The notes under the pieces were generated by a model. The model searched no databases and was not told where the DNA came from. It worked only from the letters and a program-made list of their open reading frames with translations. DNA of 64,000 nucleotides from Acidobacteriota bacterium (GTDB taxonomy: Bacteria > Acidobacteriota > Terriglobia > Acidiferrales > UBA7541), in assembly GCA_003225295.1 (NCBI GenBank), contig QHYZ01000050.1, positions 1 to 64,000 on the forward strand. The letters are read 5' to 3'. Below, piece after piece: positions 53,709 through 63,051 of this stretch. The translations under genes and the position numbers were made by a program. The first letter of the stretch is position 1, and every line of letters begins with the position of its first letter.

Positions 53709-54377
53709 ATGTCCAACCTCAGCCGAAAGATGTCTAGCCGCAAAGACATGATGTCCAACTGTTCCCGGAGTCTCTTGGCCAAGTCTGCTCTCGCCGCCAC
53801 CGCCCTTTTGTTGCTCACACCCTTTGGGGTGGTTGCGCAGTCATCCTCTGGCTCATCTAAGTCCTCATCTACTTCGTCGTCTTCGGACCGCTGGCTGCAT
53901 GTTCGCGTCATCAGCTCGGACGCCAAGGGTGAGACCGTTCGCGTCAACGTTCCCCTGGAACTAGCGGAAAGGGTTCTCCCCACGATCAACAAAGACCGCC
54001 TCCACGACGGCAAGGTCAAGATCGACAATGCCCATGTTAATGATGTCGACCTCCGCGCCCTGGTCGAAGCTATCCGCACCGCCAAGGACGGCGAGTTCGT
54101 CACCGTGCAGAGCAATGATTCGGACGTTCGTGTCGCCAAACAGAACAATCACCTGATCGTTCATGTGCTCGACAAGCAGAACTCCAAGAAGTCTGAGGTA
54201 GAAGTCAAGGTTCCCATGAAGGTTATCGATGCCCTCTTTTCCGCCGGCAAGGATGAATTGGACCTCGTGGCCGCGCTTCACGCCCTCTCCGGGCAGGGCG
54301 ATACGGAGCTTGTCTCGGTGAAGGATCATGAGAATACCGTCCGCGTCTGGCTCGATTCCAAAAACGTCACCGACTAG
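53709..54377 (+). CDS. Secreted hypothetical protein with internally repeated beta-alpha units
   Basis: 222 residues from an ATG preceded by GGGAGG at nine bases; the open frame 380 bases upstream is not coding-like. A signal sequence with cleavage near residue 40 (VVAQ) is followed by a Ser-rich linker. The remainder has two similar halves: an HVRV strand, a VPLELAERVLP helix start, a helix LRALVEAIRTAKDGEF and a VRVAKQNNHLIVHV strand pair; then VKVPMKVIDALF, LVAALHALSGQGDTELV and TVRVWLD. No named family is recognised. The next gene encodes a protein of the same organisation. Confidence 0.7.
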   Translation: MSNLSRKMSSRKDMMSNCSRSLLAKSALAATALLLLTPFGVVAQSSSGSSKSSSTSSSSDRWLHVRVISSDAKGETVRVNVPLELAERVLPTINKDRLHDGKVKIDNAHVNDVDLRALVEAIRTAKDGEFVTVQSNDSDVRVAKQNNHLIVHVLDKQNSKKSEVEVKVPMKVIDALFSAGKDELDLVAALHALSGQGDTELVSVKDHENTVRVWLDSKNVTD

Positions 54378-54395
54378 GACCGTCAGGAGGCCGAC

Positions 54396-54833
54396 ATGAT
54401 GCTACTGGCGAAAGCAGCTCTCGGACTTGGCGGAACACTGGTACTCGCGGGCGCCTATACCATGCGGGAAGGCGTGATCCGGGTCGACGTCGACGAATAC
54501 CGCTCTGGCGGCTCCCACGTTCATATGTGGGTTCCCGCCGCGGCCGTCTCCATGGCCATGCATTTCGTTCCTAGCAAGCACATGCGCCATGCCTCCGAGC
54601 AGGCGCGCGCAGCTCTGCCCGTTTTTCATGCCATCATCAAGGAGCTAAAAAAATATCCGGATGCCGACCTCGTTGAAGTTGTAGATGATGATCAGCATGT
54701 GCACGTGCGCACGCACGGAGGGAAATTGCAGATTGACGTCGACGCGCCGGACGAGAAAGTTCACCTTCTCTGCCCGTTGTCGGCCCTCGAAGACGTCACC
54801 AGCCAGCTCGAAGAGCGCAGCCCGGCAGCCTAG
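54396..54833 (+). CDS. Hypothetical protein related to its neighbour
   Basis: 145 residues, 18 bases after the previous gene with AGGAGG upstream, so it is in the same operon. A short hydrophobic N-terminus (LLAKAALGLGGTLVLAGAY) may be a membrane anchor or signal. The rest repeats the neighbour's pattern: strand VIRVDVDEY, HVHMWVP helix start, helix VFHAIIKELKKYPDADLVEVVDD and strands HVHVRTHGGKLQIDV ending VHLLCPLSALEDV. One unit is present instead of two. Function is unknown; the pair may act together. Confidence 0.7.
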   Translation: MMLLAKAALGLGGTLVLAGAYTMREGVIRVDVDEYRSGGSHVHMWVPAAAVSMAMHFVPSKHMRHASEQARAALPVFHAIIKELKKYPDADLVEVVDDDQHVHVRTHGGKLQIDVDAPDEKVHLLCPLSALEDVTSQLEERSPAA

Positions 54834-54908
54834 AATTCATTTCGCGAAGGCCCATGGCGGATGACTGAAGGAGCCCGTGAGACATTATCTTTTGATTCTT
54901 GCCGCGGC

Positions 54909-55712
54909 TCAGGCCGATTCTGTGGTTCTGTGGGCTCCGTCTGTCTTGGCCTGCTGAAAATAAATCTCTTCAAGCAAGGCATCCTTCTTCCAACCGGCTC
55001 TCTCAAGAATGCCGCGCCCGTTCTCCACCATTACCGGATGACCGCATAAGTATCCCGTCGTATCTTCCGCCCGCAACCCCCACTCATCGGCATACTTCCG
55101 TAAGAGATCATCCACGCGCCCCGTCTCCCCCTTCCAGGCCAGGTCCTCCCACGGCCGGCTCACCGTAGTCACATACTTGAACCAAGGCACCTCCCCCGCG
55201 TACCGCTCCAACTCTTCCCTGTACCCAAACTCCCACGACCGACTCGCGCCCTGCAGGCAGTACAGCTTATGGTCCCCGGGTAGAGGGGAATCGCCCTTCT
55301 TCCAGTCTCGATAAAGTGTTCTAACGTAACTGACAAACGGGGCGATCCCCGTCACCGTGGAGAGCAGCAGGTGGTGCGTCCTCCCGCTCCGCAGATCCAG
55401 CGTGAACCGCCCCTTGGCGATTTTTCTGCACAACAGCGTGTCGCTTTTTTTTAGCTTGAACAGGTCCGGAGTCAGACCCCCTTGCGGGACCAACTCCACG
55501 AAGAATTCGAGCGCCTCTTCATAAGGCGAGGAAACGATGGAGTACGCTCTTTCGATGCGCTTTCCGTCATGCTCGACACCCAGGGTGGCGTACTGTCCAG
55601 CGCGGAATTCGAACGGTCCGCCGGGGTCGATTCGAACGATCCACAGATCGTTCGAAAGGTCCCGTCGCTCAAGAATCCGGGCTTGATAGTGCTTGTCTGG
55701 GGAGGCGACCAT
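54909..55712 (-). CDS. Ferredoxin-NADP reductase-like flavoprotein
   Basis: 267 residues without signal sequence. The FAD-binding domain has RAYSIVSSPYEEALEFFVELV, where RxYS is the flavin motif. The NAD(P)-binding domain begins STVTGIAPFVSYVRTL, with GYLCGHPVMVENG near the end (C-x-hydrophobic family pattern). Such enzymes move electrons between NADPH and ferredoxin or flavodoxin. GGGAG precedes the ATG. It is transcribed alone, downstream of a terminator for the permease gene. Confidence 0.88.
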   Translation of the reverse strand: MVASPDKHYQARILERRDLSNDLWIVRIDPGGPFEFRAGQYATLGVEHDGKRIERAYSIVSSPYEEALEFFVELVPQGGLTPDLFKLKKSDTLLCRKIAKGRFTLDLRSGRTHHLLLSTVTGIAPFVSYVRTLYRDWKKGDSPLPGDHKLYCLQGASRSWEFGYREELERYAGEVPWFKYVTTVSRPWEDLAWKGETGRVDDLLRKYADEWGLRAEDTTGYLCGHPVMVENGRGILERAGWKKDALLEEIYFQQAKTDGAHRTTESA

Positions 55713-55758
55713 CTATTTTTCTCCCTGGGGATTCAAATTCATCTCACCAAAACGATAA

Positions 55759-55786
55759 CGGGCGGGGCCCATTCCAGCTCCGCCCG
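55759..55786 (-). terminator. Intrinsic terminator downstream of the orphan permease
   Basis: On the plus strand CGGGCGGGGC (55759-55768) pairs with GCTCCGCCCG (55777-55786) as a 10-bp stem with one G-T pair and an eight-base loop. On the minus strand it is followed by TTATCGTTTT. It lies about 200 bases after the permease stop and 47 bases before the reductase start, so it separates the two transcripts. A minus-strand frame through 55739-56035 ends inside this hairpin and is not counted as a gene. Confidence 0.55.
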
Positions 55787-55991
55787 GAACTTCATTTTCC
55801 CGTACAGCCCATCCCCAATTCCTGAGAAGTGAACATCTCGAACCACGACCGAGACGGCGGAGTCGCTCGCCTGGGCGCGGCCAGGTGAATTAGAAATTAT
55901 CAATTTCCTGCCCGCAGAGCAATCCTTTGTCAGATGAGTTTTGGAGGAAGCAACTAAAAAGATAAGCCCGCAAGCGTTTTGGACTGCCGGT

Positions 55992-57110
55992 CTATTCGTA
56001 GGCGAGAGCGACGACTGGGTCGTAGCTGGCGGCACGGAGCGCGGGGTAGACGGCCCCGGTTGCGGCTCCCACGAGTGCGAGCGCGATCGCGGAAAAAATC
56101 CAGGCCGGGGAAATCAGAATCGTCAAGCCTGGGTTGGTTTGCTTCAAAATCGCCTGCGTCAGAAAACTAAGCGCTATTCCTAGACCGGTTCCCATCAGTG
56201 TAAGGATAAGGGTCTCACCCAACAACATGCGCACGACGTCGAGCCGGGAGAAACCCAGTGCTTTGAGAATCCCGATCTCGCGCGTACGCTCCATCACCAT
56301 GGTGTGCATATTCAAAAGCACCACCAGGAAGCTCACCACAATTCCCAGGGCCACCATGGTGCGCGTGAAGGGACGCAACTGCGGCAAGTTCGACGAAGTC
56401 ATCAGGGTCACGTATTCCGACAAGGAGCGGATACTATTCTCCGGCATCAACTTGAGAATCTGGGCGCGCGTGCCTTCGGTATCCCCTTTGCTTCTCACAT
56501 AAAACATTGAAACGCGCTTCTCCGCCCCGGCGATCTCCTGGGCCGTGCGAATGGGAATGAAGTATCGCGCGCCTTTCCCGTGCCCTACGATCCCACAGAC
56601 TGTAAACGCATGATTTAACAGCGTGATCTGGCTGCCCACCTTCAGGTGGCGCGTTTGCGCAATGATGTCGTCAGCGATCACCTCGTCCGGCCCTTCGAAG
56701 GGACGCCCATCGCGGAACAGGAAACCCTTGCTCAGCGCGTTGAAGCGCTGGTAATCGATTCCATAGATCATCACTAAGTTCTTTGGTTCTGTAAGGATGA
56801 CCGTGGGCGCCACCTCATCCACGCCGCTCAACGCCGCGATTTGTCCACCGAGCGACTCTTGCATCCCCACACTTAAGAACGCGAAAAAAATCGAGGAGTT
56901 TGGCGGTTGAACCAGGATATCCGCGCCAACACCCTCAACGCGCTTTCCCCATTCGGAAATGACACCAGATGTGAGACCTACAATCATCAGAACGAGAATC
57001 ACCTGGATGGCAATGGCAATCACACTCAAAAAACTGCGCAGCGGCCGGGCGGTGATGCTGCCCCAAAACATTTGCAAGAGGGAAAATGGTCCGTCGTAGG
57101 TTTCCGTCAT
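55992..57110 (-). CDS. ABC permease, single-unit MacB/FtsX type, without adjacent ATPase
   Basis: 372 residues from the ATG at 57110; a TTG nine bases upstream is possible. One N-terminal membrane helix (RSFLSVIAIAIQVILVLMIVG), a periplasmic MacB-core domain and three C-terminal FtsX helices (VVSFLVVLLNMHTMVMERTREIGILKALGFSR and onward) make the classic four-helix form. It ends PALRAASYDPVVALAYE. Unlike the five duplicated permeases in this window it is half-sized. No ATPase or adaptor gene adjoins, so it relies on subunits encoded elsewhere. Confidence 0.9.
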   Translation of the reverse strand: MTETYDGPFSLLQMFWGSITARPLRSFLSVIAIAIQVILVLMIVGLTSGVISEWGKRVEGVGADILVQPPNSSIFFAFLSVGMQESLGGQIAALSGVDEVAPTVILTEPKNLVMIYGIDYQRFNALSKGFLFRDGRPFEGPDEVIADDIIAQTRHLKVGSQITLLNHAFTVCGIVGHGKGARYFIPIRTAQEIAGAEKRVSMFYVRSKGDTEGTRAQILKLMPENSIRSLSEYVTLMTSSNLPQLRPFTRTMVALGIVVSFLVVLLNMHTMVMERTREIGILKALGFSRLDVVRMLLGETLILTLMGTGLGIALSFLTQAILKQTNPGLTILISPAWIFSAIALALVGAATGAVYPALRAASYDPVVALAYE

Positions 57111-57482
57111 CGAACGCAACCAATTTTGTACTCTATCATCTCAATTTCGCGCCGGTCAAAACTACCTTGCAGGTCCAAAGGCAATACACGTGCCGAAGTC
57201 CGGGAAAAATGTTTATGCTAGGTTAAGTTTTCAACACAAATGTTGATAAGTATGTGGAAATCCCCCGCCCGCGCGCGCTAACTTCTCACCCGTCAACACT
57301 CTTATCCTCTTTGCACCATTTGTGTGCAACAGAGCTTTTTTCACGGGCATATCTGTCCGGCTGAAAGTTGTTCCACAGTAGAAAAAATTCCGCGAAAGAT
57401 TTCGGAGCGAAGAAGCAAGGGTAATTATCCTCTCTTGTTTTCTTAAACTGTTGATTCTCAACGAGCGGCGGCGGATTTTCCT
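57111..57482. other. Intergenic region, nothing recognised
   Basis: 372 bases between two minus-strand genes. It should carry the permease promoter. The stretch is less GC-rich than its neighbours from about 57220 to 57450. I see no open frame with coding character, no tRNA and no clear terminator hairpin with a T tract. Confidence 0.5.
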
Positions 57483-57905
57483 TCAGTACCACTTGGGGGG
57501 CTTCTCGAGATGCACCTTGATGGTCTGCTTGGGATCGGTGATGTCGAGCCAGCGTCCGTACGTCTTCCATCCTTCGGCAACAACTTGTACCAAAACTCTA
57601 CCCATTGGCGCGTTCGGAACGTGGGCGATGCCCTCGCGGCTGGTCTTTACATTCATTTCCAGTTTCTTGTCCTTCTTCAGCGAGTGCTCTTCGATAAATT
57701 TCACGTACACGCTGGCGTTCTCGACGGGAACACTCTTGTCGCCGCCGGTCACTTCAATGGTGATCCGAGTCTGTACGTTGCTCGTGGGAGGCGGCGTCTG
57801 CGGTTTAGATGCCGATGCCGGTGAATTCTGGGCGGCCATCTGTTGTGCGACCAGCGCCGAAGCGGCGAGGCACAGGCATGCAAAAGAATTTGTCGAGAAT
57901 CGCAT
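57483..57905 (-). CDS. Secreted carboxypeptidase-regulatory-like domain protein
   Basis: 140 residues. A signal peptide (1-26, ending AAQ) and a Pro-rich linker lead to a small beta-sandwich with VPVENASVYVKFIEE, TSREGIAHVPNAPMGRVLVQVVAEGWKTYGRWLDI and the ending KPPKWY. The pattern of a prealbumin-like/CarboxypepD_reg domain is clear but enzymatic residues are absent. It is likely a cell-surface or periplasmic structural protein. GGAG lies 11 bases from the ATG. Confidence 0.8.
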   Translation of the reverse strand: MRFSTNSFACLCLAASALVAQQMAAQNSPASASKPQTPPPTSNVQTRITIEVTGGDKSVPVENASVYVKFIEEHSLKKDKKLEMNVKTSREGIAHVPNAPMGRVLVQVVAEGWKTYGRWLDITDPKQTIKVHLEKPPKWY

Positions 57906-58190
57906 AAATGGCTAAACTCCATGGTCCACGGAACGGCAGCCTGGGTCAAGGTCTCGCCGTGCTAAGATTGGATGCTGCTTACGTTCGGGATGCTGCCCCG
58001 GCCGATGCTCTGCCGTGGAAATCGCGGCCGACCGCCATTTGACTCATCAATTTAGCTCCGGTAAGTTCAGAAGAAACTGCCCGACTGGCAAGTTGGGGTT
58101 GCCTCAAGAATGCAGTTCACCCCGAACGGTCAGCGCAGGACGTCAAACTGACTGCCATACAATCAGAACAGGAATCGCAAGGAGAGCATC

Positions 58191-59330
58191 ATGGGTTTTG
58201 CCACCAACGCCATTCATGTGGGTCAGGAACCCGATCCCGCCACCGGGGCCATCGTCGCGCCCATCTATCAAACCTCCACGTACATAAACGAAGAACTGGG
58301 CAAAAACAAAGGCTACGATTACGCGCGCACGAATCACCCCAACCGCAAAGCGCTCGAACGGACCGTTGCCAAGCTTGAGGGCGGACATAGCGCGTATGTT
58401 TTTTCATCCGGCATGGCAGGAATCGACGCTGTGTTCCGGCTTCTCCGTCCGGGCGATCACATAGTCCTCTCAGAAGCGGTTTACGGTGGCGTATTCCGCC
58501 TTTCAACACAGCTCCTCGTGCACTTCGGCCTGGAATTCAGCTTCGTGGACACTTCCACGCCGGATTTCGTGCGCGCGGCGTTACGTCCAAATACGAAAAT
58601 GATCTACATCGAAACGCCGGCCAACCCCACGCTCAGCGTCACCGATATCGCAGCGATTTCTAAGTTGGCCAGCGAGCGCCACCTCTCCGTGACGGTCGAT
58701 AACACATTTCTGAGTCCTTATTTGCAGCGCCCCATCGAACTGGGCGCGCACATCGTAGTTCATTCCATGACGAAATATTTGAACGGCCACAGCGATTCCA
58801 CGGGAGGGGCAGTTGTGCTCACGCGTCCCGAGGACGCCGAAAAGATCTATTTCATACAGCGCTCCGCCGGCACGGGCCTCTCTCCCATGGATTGCTTCCT
58901 GGTGTCGCGCGGCATCAAGACACTGGCCGTTCGCATGCTCCAGCACAACGCCAACGGCATCACCGTGGCACGCCATCTCGACGCGCATCCCAAAGTCCGC
59001 AAGGTCTTCTACCCCGGCCTGCCGTCTCACCCGCAACACGAAGTGGCCCGCCGCCAGCAGAAGGGCCCAGGCGCCATGCTCTCCTTTGATGTAGGTTCCC
59101 TGGAGGCCGCGCGGCGCTTCCTAAATCACGTCAAGCTCTGCTCGCTCGCCGAAAGCCTCGGGGGCGTCGAGACTTTGATTTCGCTTCCCGCGATGATGAC
59201 CCACGCATCCATGCCTAAGGAGGTTCAGGATCGCGTGGGCATCACCGAGGGCCTGGTACGTTTGTCCGTGGGCATCGAAGACGTCGAAGACATCATCGCC
59301 GACCTCGACCAGGCGCTGCTCTACGTCTGA
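58191..59330 (+). CDS. Cys/Met metabolism PLP-dependent enzyme (cystathionine gamma-synthase/lyase type)
   Basis: 379 residues. The N-terminus FATNAIHVGQEPDPATGAIVAPIYQTSTY is typical. Other motifs are YARTNHPNRKALE, SSGMAGIDAVFRLL, ETPANPTL, and the PLP-lysine in SMTKYLNGHSDS. The late GGVETLISLPAMMTHASM helps define the family, and RLSVGIEDVEDII ends it. Synthase and lyase cannot be separated reliably from sequence. AAGGAG lies upstream of the ATG. It stands alone; the 285-base gap before it shows no SAM riboswitch that I can recognise. Confidence 0.9.
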   Translation: MGFATNAIHVGQEPDPATGAIVAPIYQTSTYINEELGKNKGYDYARTNHPNRKALERTVAKLEGGHSAYVFSSGMAGIDAVFRLLRPGDHIVLSEAVYGGVFRLSTQLLVHFGLEFSFVDTSTPDFVRAALRPNTKMIYIETPANPTLSVTDIAAISKLASERHLSVTVDNTFLSPYLQRPIELGAHIVVHSMTKYLNGHSDSTGGAVVLTRPEDAEKIYFIQRSAGTGLSPMDCFLVSRGIKTLAVRMLQHNANGITVARHLDAHPKVRKVFYPGLPSHPQHEVARRQQKGPGAMLSFDVGSLEAARRFLNHVKLCSLAESLGGVETLISLPAMMTHASMPKEVQDRVGITEGLVRLSVGIEDVEDIIADLDQALLYV

Positions 59331-59565
59331 ACATTCCACAAGATCGGCCGCCTTTCACCCTCGTTTCTTTGTGCGTGGGAAGTCCGGCTGCCGACAAATT
59401 TGACACGCTAAGAATTCTGCCCGAGCGTACCGGGGCTTTCTATAATTCTGTCGGGATTGCGCCGCATCATGACGCGGAGGTGATGCACTTGTCCGTAGAA
59501 CGCGCGTAGTGGAACCTGATGCGCCGCCTCGCGAATCCTTCCCCTTGCTTATTGACAGGAGCGGC

Positions 59566-59587
59566 GTTACTCTCTCCCCTCAGTAAC
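59566..59587. promoter_or_regulatory. Candidate PadR operator, inverted repeat GTTACT-N10-AGTAAC
   Basis: GTTACT (59566-59571) and AGTAAC (59582-59587) are exact inverted halves with a 10-base spacer. They sit 14-35 bases upstream of the padR ATG, and a TTGACA lies at 59552-59557. A PadR-type dimer bound here could autoregulate the padR-permease transcript. No experimental site is known for this family member. Confidence 0.4.
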
Positions 59588-59600
59588 TGATAGGAAGGTC

Positions 59601-59930
59601 ATGAGCAAACCCACCGATCTCGTCCAGGGCACACTCGATCTGTTGATCCTCAAGACTGTCGCTGTCGAGCCCATGCACGGCTGGGCCATCGCTCAGCGCA
59701 TCCGCCAGGTCTCGAAAGAGGTGCTGCAGGTCAATCAAGGGGCGCTTTACCCCGCGCTCCACCGCTTGGAACAACAGAGCTGGATCACCGCCGAGTGGGG
59801 CGAGTCCGAGAATAACCGCCGTGCCAAATATTATTCCCTTACGAAGTCCGGAAAAAAGTACCTGCAGAGCGAGCAAGCAAACTGGGAGCGACTCTCGGCG
59901 GCGATCGGATTGGTCCTGAACACCGCGTGA
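59601..59930 (+). CDS. PadR family transcriptional regulator
   Basis: 109 residues. A winged helix-turn-helix begins [28 protein letters not shown] and includes [18 protein letters not shown], the PadR signature, with a short helical C-terminus. Such proteins repress nearby efflux or stress genes. In Acidobacteriota they often precede ADOP permeases, exactly as here (17 bases from the next start). AGGAAGG precedes the ATG. Confidence 0.93.
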   Translation: MSKPTDLVQGTLDLLILKTVAVEPMHGWAIAQRIRQVSKEVLQVNQGALYPALHRLEQQSWITAEWGESENNRRAKYYSLTKSGKKYLQSEQANWERLSAAIGLVLNTA

Positions 59931-59946
59931 AGTAAGGAGGTTGACC

Positions 59947-62604
59947 ATGCGCAGGCTGCAAAGCATCTCTCATCGGCTCCGCAACTTGTTTCACAAAGAC
60001 GCGGTTGAACGGGAAACCGACCAGGAATTGCACTTTCATCTGGAGCGCCAGATTGCGGAGCACGCCGCGGCCGGGATGTCTCCGGAAGAAGCGCGCCGCG
60101 AGGCCTTGCTCGAATTCGGCGGTGTGGAACAATTCAAGGAAGAGTGCCGCGAAGCTCGCGGCGCGAAGCGTATCGAGTCACTCCTCGCCGATCTGCGCTA
60201 TGGTTTCTGCACGCTTCGAAGGAGTCCCGGCTTCACAATTGTGAGCGTACTGACGCTGGCCCTGGGCATCGGCGCGAACTCCGCCATCTTCAGCATGGTG
60301 AATGCCCTGCTTCTCCATCCCTACAACTTTCGCAATCTCGACGCTCTTGTCCGCGTGTGGGAAGATCGCGGCATCGACGAGGGCTACGACGCGAGATATA
60401 TGGCACCAGCGGATGCCCAGGATCTCCGCTCGACGAATGATGTCTTTGAAGGCCTGGCCACTTACGCCTTCCAATCCTTTGGTTTGGGAAAGGAAGGAGA
60501 CCTCCGGCCCATCCTCGGGTGCAGAGTGTCCGCAAATTTCTTTGATGTTCTCGCCATCACTCCGGCGGCCGGCAGACTTTTCGGCGCTGCGGAAGAACAG
60601 CCGGGAGCTGATCAGGTTGCCATCCTGAGCTACAGATCATGGCAGGGGCGCTTTGGCCGTGATTCGCAGCTGTTGGGCAAGACAATTTCATTGAACAGCC
60701 GCGCTTACACCATCATTGGAATCATGCCGAAGAATTTTGATTACCCGGTGCCTGTGGAATTGTGGGTCCCGCTCGCCCTCACCCCCGCGGAGAAAGGGGA
60801 TCGCACACAACTCTCACTTAGTGCCCTTGCCCGGCTCAAACCCGGAGTCACCGTTTCTCGGGCCGGCACTGTACTGGCCGGTTTTTCTCACCGGCTCGAA
60901 CAGCAATATCCAAGGACGAATGCCGGCAGAGCAACGACTCTTCTCCAAATGCGGAAAGAACTCTACATGTTTACGCTTCCCCTCTTTCTCCTGCTTCAGG
61001 CGGCGGCCGGGTGCGTTCTGCTCCTCGCCTGCGCCAACCTGGCGAATCTGGTTTTCGCGCGGATGATCGGCCGGCACAGAGAAATTGCTTTGCGCGCGGC
61101 CCTCGGTGCGGGGCGCGGGCGCCTGGGGCAACTCTTTCTCTCTGAAACGCTTTTGTATTCGTCCGCCGCGGGAATTCTAGCCGTGGCGACATCCTTCGCC
61201 ATCGTGCGCGCACTGCGCACCAGTATTCCGGCGGGATGGACCAAATGGGTTCCCGGTTGGGATGGCATTCGCGTCGACGGCAACGTTCTGGCCTTCACCA
61301 TACTGGTCGCACTAAGTGTCGGATTTTTTCTGGGCCTGGCTACCGTGCTGCACACCAGCCGGGTGGAGCCGAACAAGACTCTCAAAGAAACCGGCTCGGG
61401 CACTGCTACGCCTGCCAAGCGCAGAGTTCGCAGCGCCTTAGTGGTTGCGCAAGTCATGCTTGCATTGATCTTGCTTGTGTGCGCGGGCCTGACGATTCAG
61501 GGATTTGTGCGGCTCGCTACCGTCTATCGTGGATTCGAACCGGCCAGCGTTTTGAGGATGGAGATTTCCCTGCCTGAAAAGCTCTATTCGGACAACGTAA
61601 AGATCACCAATTTCTATCACCGGCTTCTTCGCGCCACGGCGTCGCTCTCCGGGGTTCAGCACGCATCTCTGGTCACCAATCCTCCGGCCAGCAACGTCGA
61701 CAGCGAAACGACCTTTTTCACCATGGAAGGCCAAGCGGCGCTCAAAATCAGTGAAATACCCTCCGCCGATCTGCAAATCGCCAGTTCTGACTTTTTTGAT
61801 ACATTGAAAATCTCCTTGATTGCGGGGCGCATATTCTCCGACACGGACGGCGCGAATTCAGCGCCGGCAGCGGTGATCAGCCGCGGGATGGCCTCGCGTT
61901 TCTGGCCGAAGGGAGACGCGGTTGGACACCGCATCAAACTCGGCCCGCAGGACTCGGCGGAACCATGGCTCACCATTGTGGGAGTGGTCGGCGATGTTCG
62001 CCAGAACTGGTGGAATTCTTTGACGCGCCCAGTTATTTACCAGCCGTTCGGACAGTCGCCGCAACGCTCCATAACCGTTCTCGTGCGCACGACTGCAAAT
62101 CCGACTAACTCCGTCTCCGCCGTGCGGGATGTGGTCCGCCAAATGGATCCGGGAATCGCTCTGCGAGGAATCAACACCTTGGAAGAAGAGATCGCGGATT
62201 CCATCGCCATCATCCGCATTATGGGCATTTTGATGGGGATTTTCGGACTGCTCGCGCTGGCGCTTTCTTCGATCGGAGTTTACGGCGTGCTGTCGGAAAG
62301 CGTCGCGCAACGAAGGCATGAAATCGGCATCCGCCTGGCGTTGGGCGCCGACCCGCGCGACTTGATGAAACTGATCCTTGGGCAAGCGTTGAAGCTCACC
62401 GGTATCGGCCTGGTGATTGCACTGCCTTGTGCCGTGGCCATCAGCCGGGCCATGGCACACTTGATTTTCGGCGTGGTCAGCGTGGATTTCACGATTCTGG
62501 GTGGCTTCACAGCCCTTCTGGTGCTCGTGGCGCTCGGTGCGGGCTATTTCCCCGCGCGGCGAGCGATGAGCGTCGATCCGATGGTTTCTCTGCGCTACGA
62601 ATAG
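59947..62604 (+). CDS. ADOP-type ABC permease with N-terminal cap, paralogue 5
   Basis: 885 residues from the ATG at 59947, preceded by GGAGG. It differs from the four upstream paralogues by an N-terminal cytoplasmic cap of about 75 residues ([22 protein letters not shown]), which helps define this sub-branch. The body has [58 protein letters not shown] and [18 protein letters not shown], and ends [17 protein letters not shown]. It is cotranscribed with padR. No ATPase follows; it is divergent in family terms from the locus at 10-21 kb. Confidence 0.92.
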   Translation: MRRLQSISHRLRNLFHKDAVERETDQELHFHLERQIAEHAAAGMSPEEARREALLEFGGVEQFKEECREARGAKRIESLLADLRYGFCTLRRSPGFTIVSVLTLALGIGANSAIFSMVNALLLHPYNFRNLDALVRVWEDRGIDEGYDARYMAPADAQDLRSTNDVFEGLATYAFQSFGLGKEGDLRPILGCRVSANFFDVLAITPAAGRLFGAAEEQPGADQVAILSYRSWQGRFGRDSQLLGKTISLNSRAYTIIGIMPKNFDYPVPVELWVPLALTPAEKGDRTQLSLSALARLKPGVTVSRAGTVLAGFSHRLEQQYPRTNAGRATTLLQMRKELYMFTLPLFLLLQAAAGCVLLLACANLANLVFARMIGRHREIALRAALGAGRGRLGQLFLSETLLYSSAAGILAVATSFAIVRALRTSIPAGWTKWVPGWDGIRVDGNVLAFTILVALSVGFFLGLATVLHTSRVEPNKTLKETGSGTATPAKRRVRSALVVAQVMLALILLVCAGLTIQGFVRLATVYRGFEPASVLRMEISLPEKLYSDNVKITNFYHRLLRATASLSGVQHASLVTNPPASNVDSETTFFTMEGQAALKISEIPSADLQIASSDFFDTLKISLIAGRIFSDTDGANSAPAAVISRGMASRFWPKGDAVGHRIKLGPQDSAEPWLTIVGVVGDVRQNWWNSLTRPVIYQPFGQSPQRSITVLVRTTANPTNSVSAVRDVVRQMDPGIALRGINTLEEEIADSIAIIRIMGILMGIFGLLALALSSIGVYGVLSESVAQRRHEIGIRLALGADPRDLMKLILGQALKLTGIGLVIALPCAVAISRAMAHLIFGVVSVDFTILGGFTALLVLVALGAGYFPARRAMSVDPMVSLRYE

Positions 62605-62610
62605 CCGAAC

Positions 62611-62961
62611 CTATTTGCGCCTTTGGCGCGCTTTGGTGACGCTTTCCTCCAGCCATGAAAGATATTTTTTCGAACCCTCGGTGATCGGAAGGGCGATAAA
62701 CTCTGGCACCTCATAACTGTGGAGACGCTGCACTTCGTTCTCCAATTCGGCGAGATGCTTCGCCGCCGTCTTCATCACCAGCAGATACTCCCTGGCTTTC
62801 TCAAGCTTGCCCTTCCACGTGTAAAATGACTCGGCCGGGCTCAAAACAACATTGACGCACGCCGCGAGCCTGTTCGAAACCACTCGACGCGCGATCCACC
62901 GGCCTTCCGTCAGCGTTCGGCACATCACCAGCACGACTCGATTTCGTCCACTGGCCCTCAT
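62611..62961 (-). CDS. cutA: CutA1 divalent-ion tolerance protein
   Basis: 116 residues from the ATG at 62961, preceded by GGAGG at six bases; an in-frame ATG 45 bases upstream has no good site. CutA signatures are RVVSNRLAACVNVV, SFYTWKGKLEKAREYLLVMKT and HSYEVPEFIALPI. The family forms small stable trimers and has been linked to copper tolerance in E. coli, though its role is unclear. It converges with the ADOP gene, whose stop is seven bases away. Confidence 0.93.
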   Translation of the reverse strand: MRASGRNRVVLVMCRTLTEGRWIARRVVSNRLAACVNVVLSPAESFYTWKGKLEKAREYLLVMKTAAKHLAELENEVQRLHSYEVPEFIALPITEGSKKYLSWLEESVTKARQRRK

Positions 62962-63051
62962 GGGTGTCCTCCTACTTGCATCAGCAATAGAATTTATCGT
63001 TAACAAAACTTTAATGCGCCGAGGAGCGGGGAAAAGTTATCATAATTGCTG

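Noticed and set aside
55739-56035. 98-codon minus-strand frame downstream of the orphan permease
   Set aside because: It overlaps the permease 3' end, lacks a ribosome site and ends inside a terminator hairpin. Its composition is only weakly coding-like.
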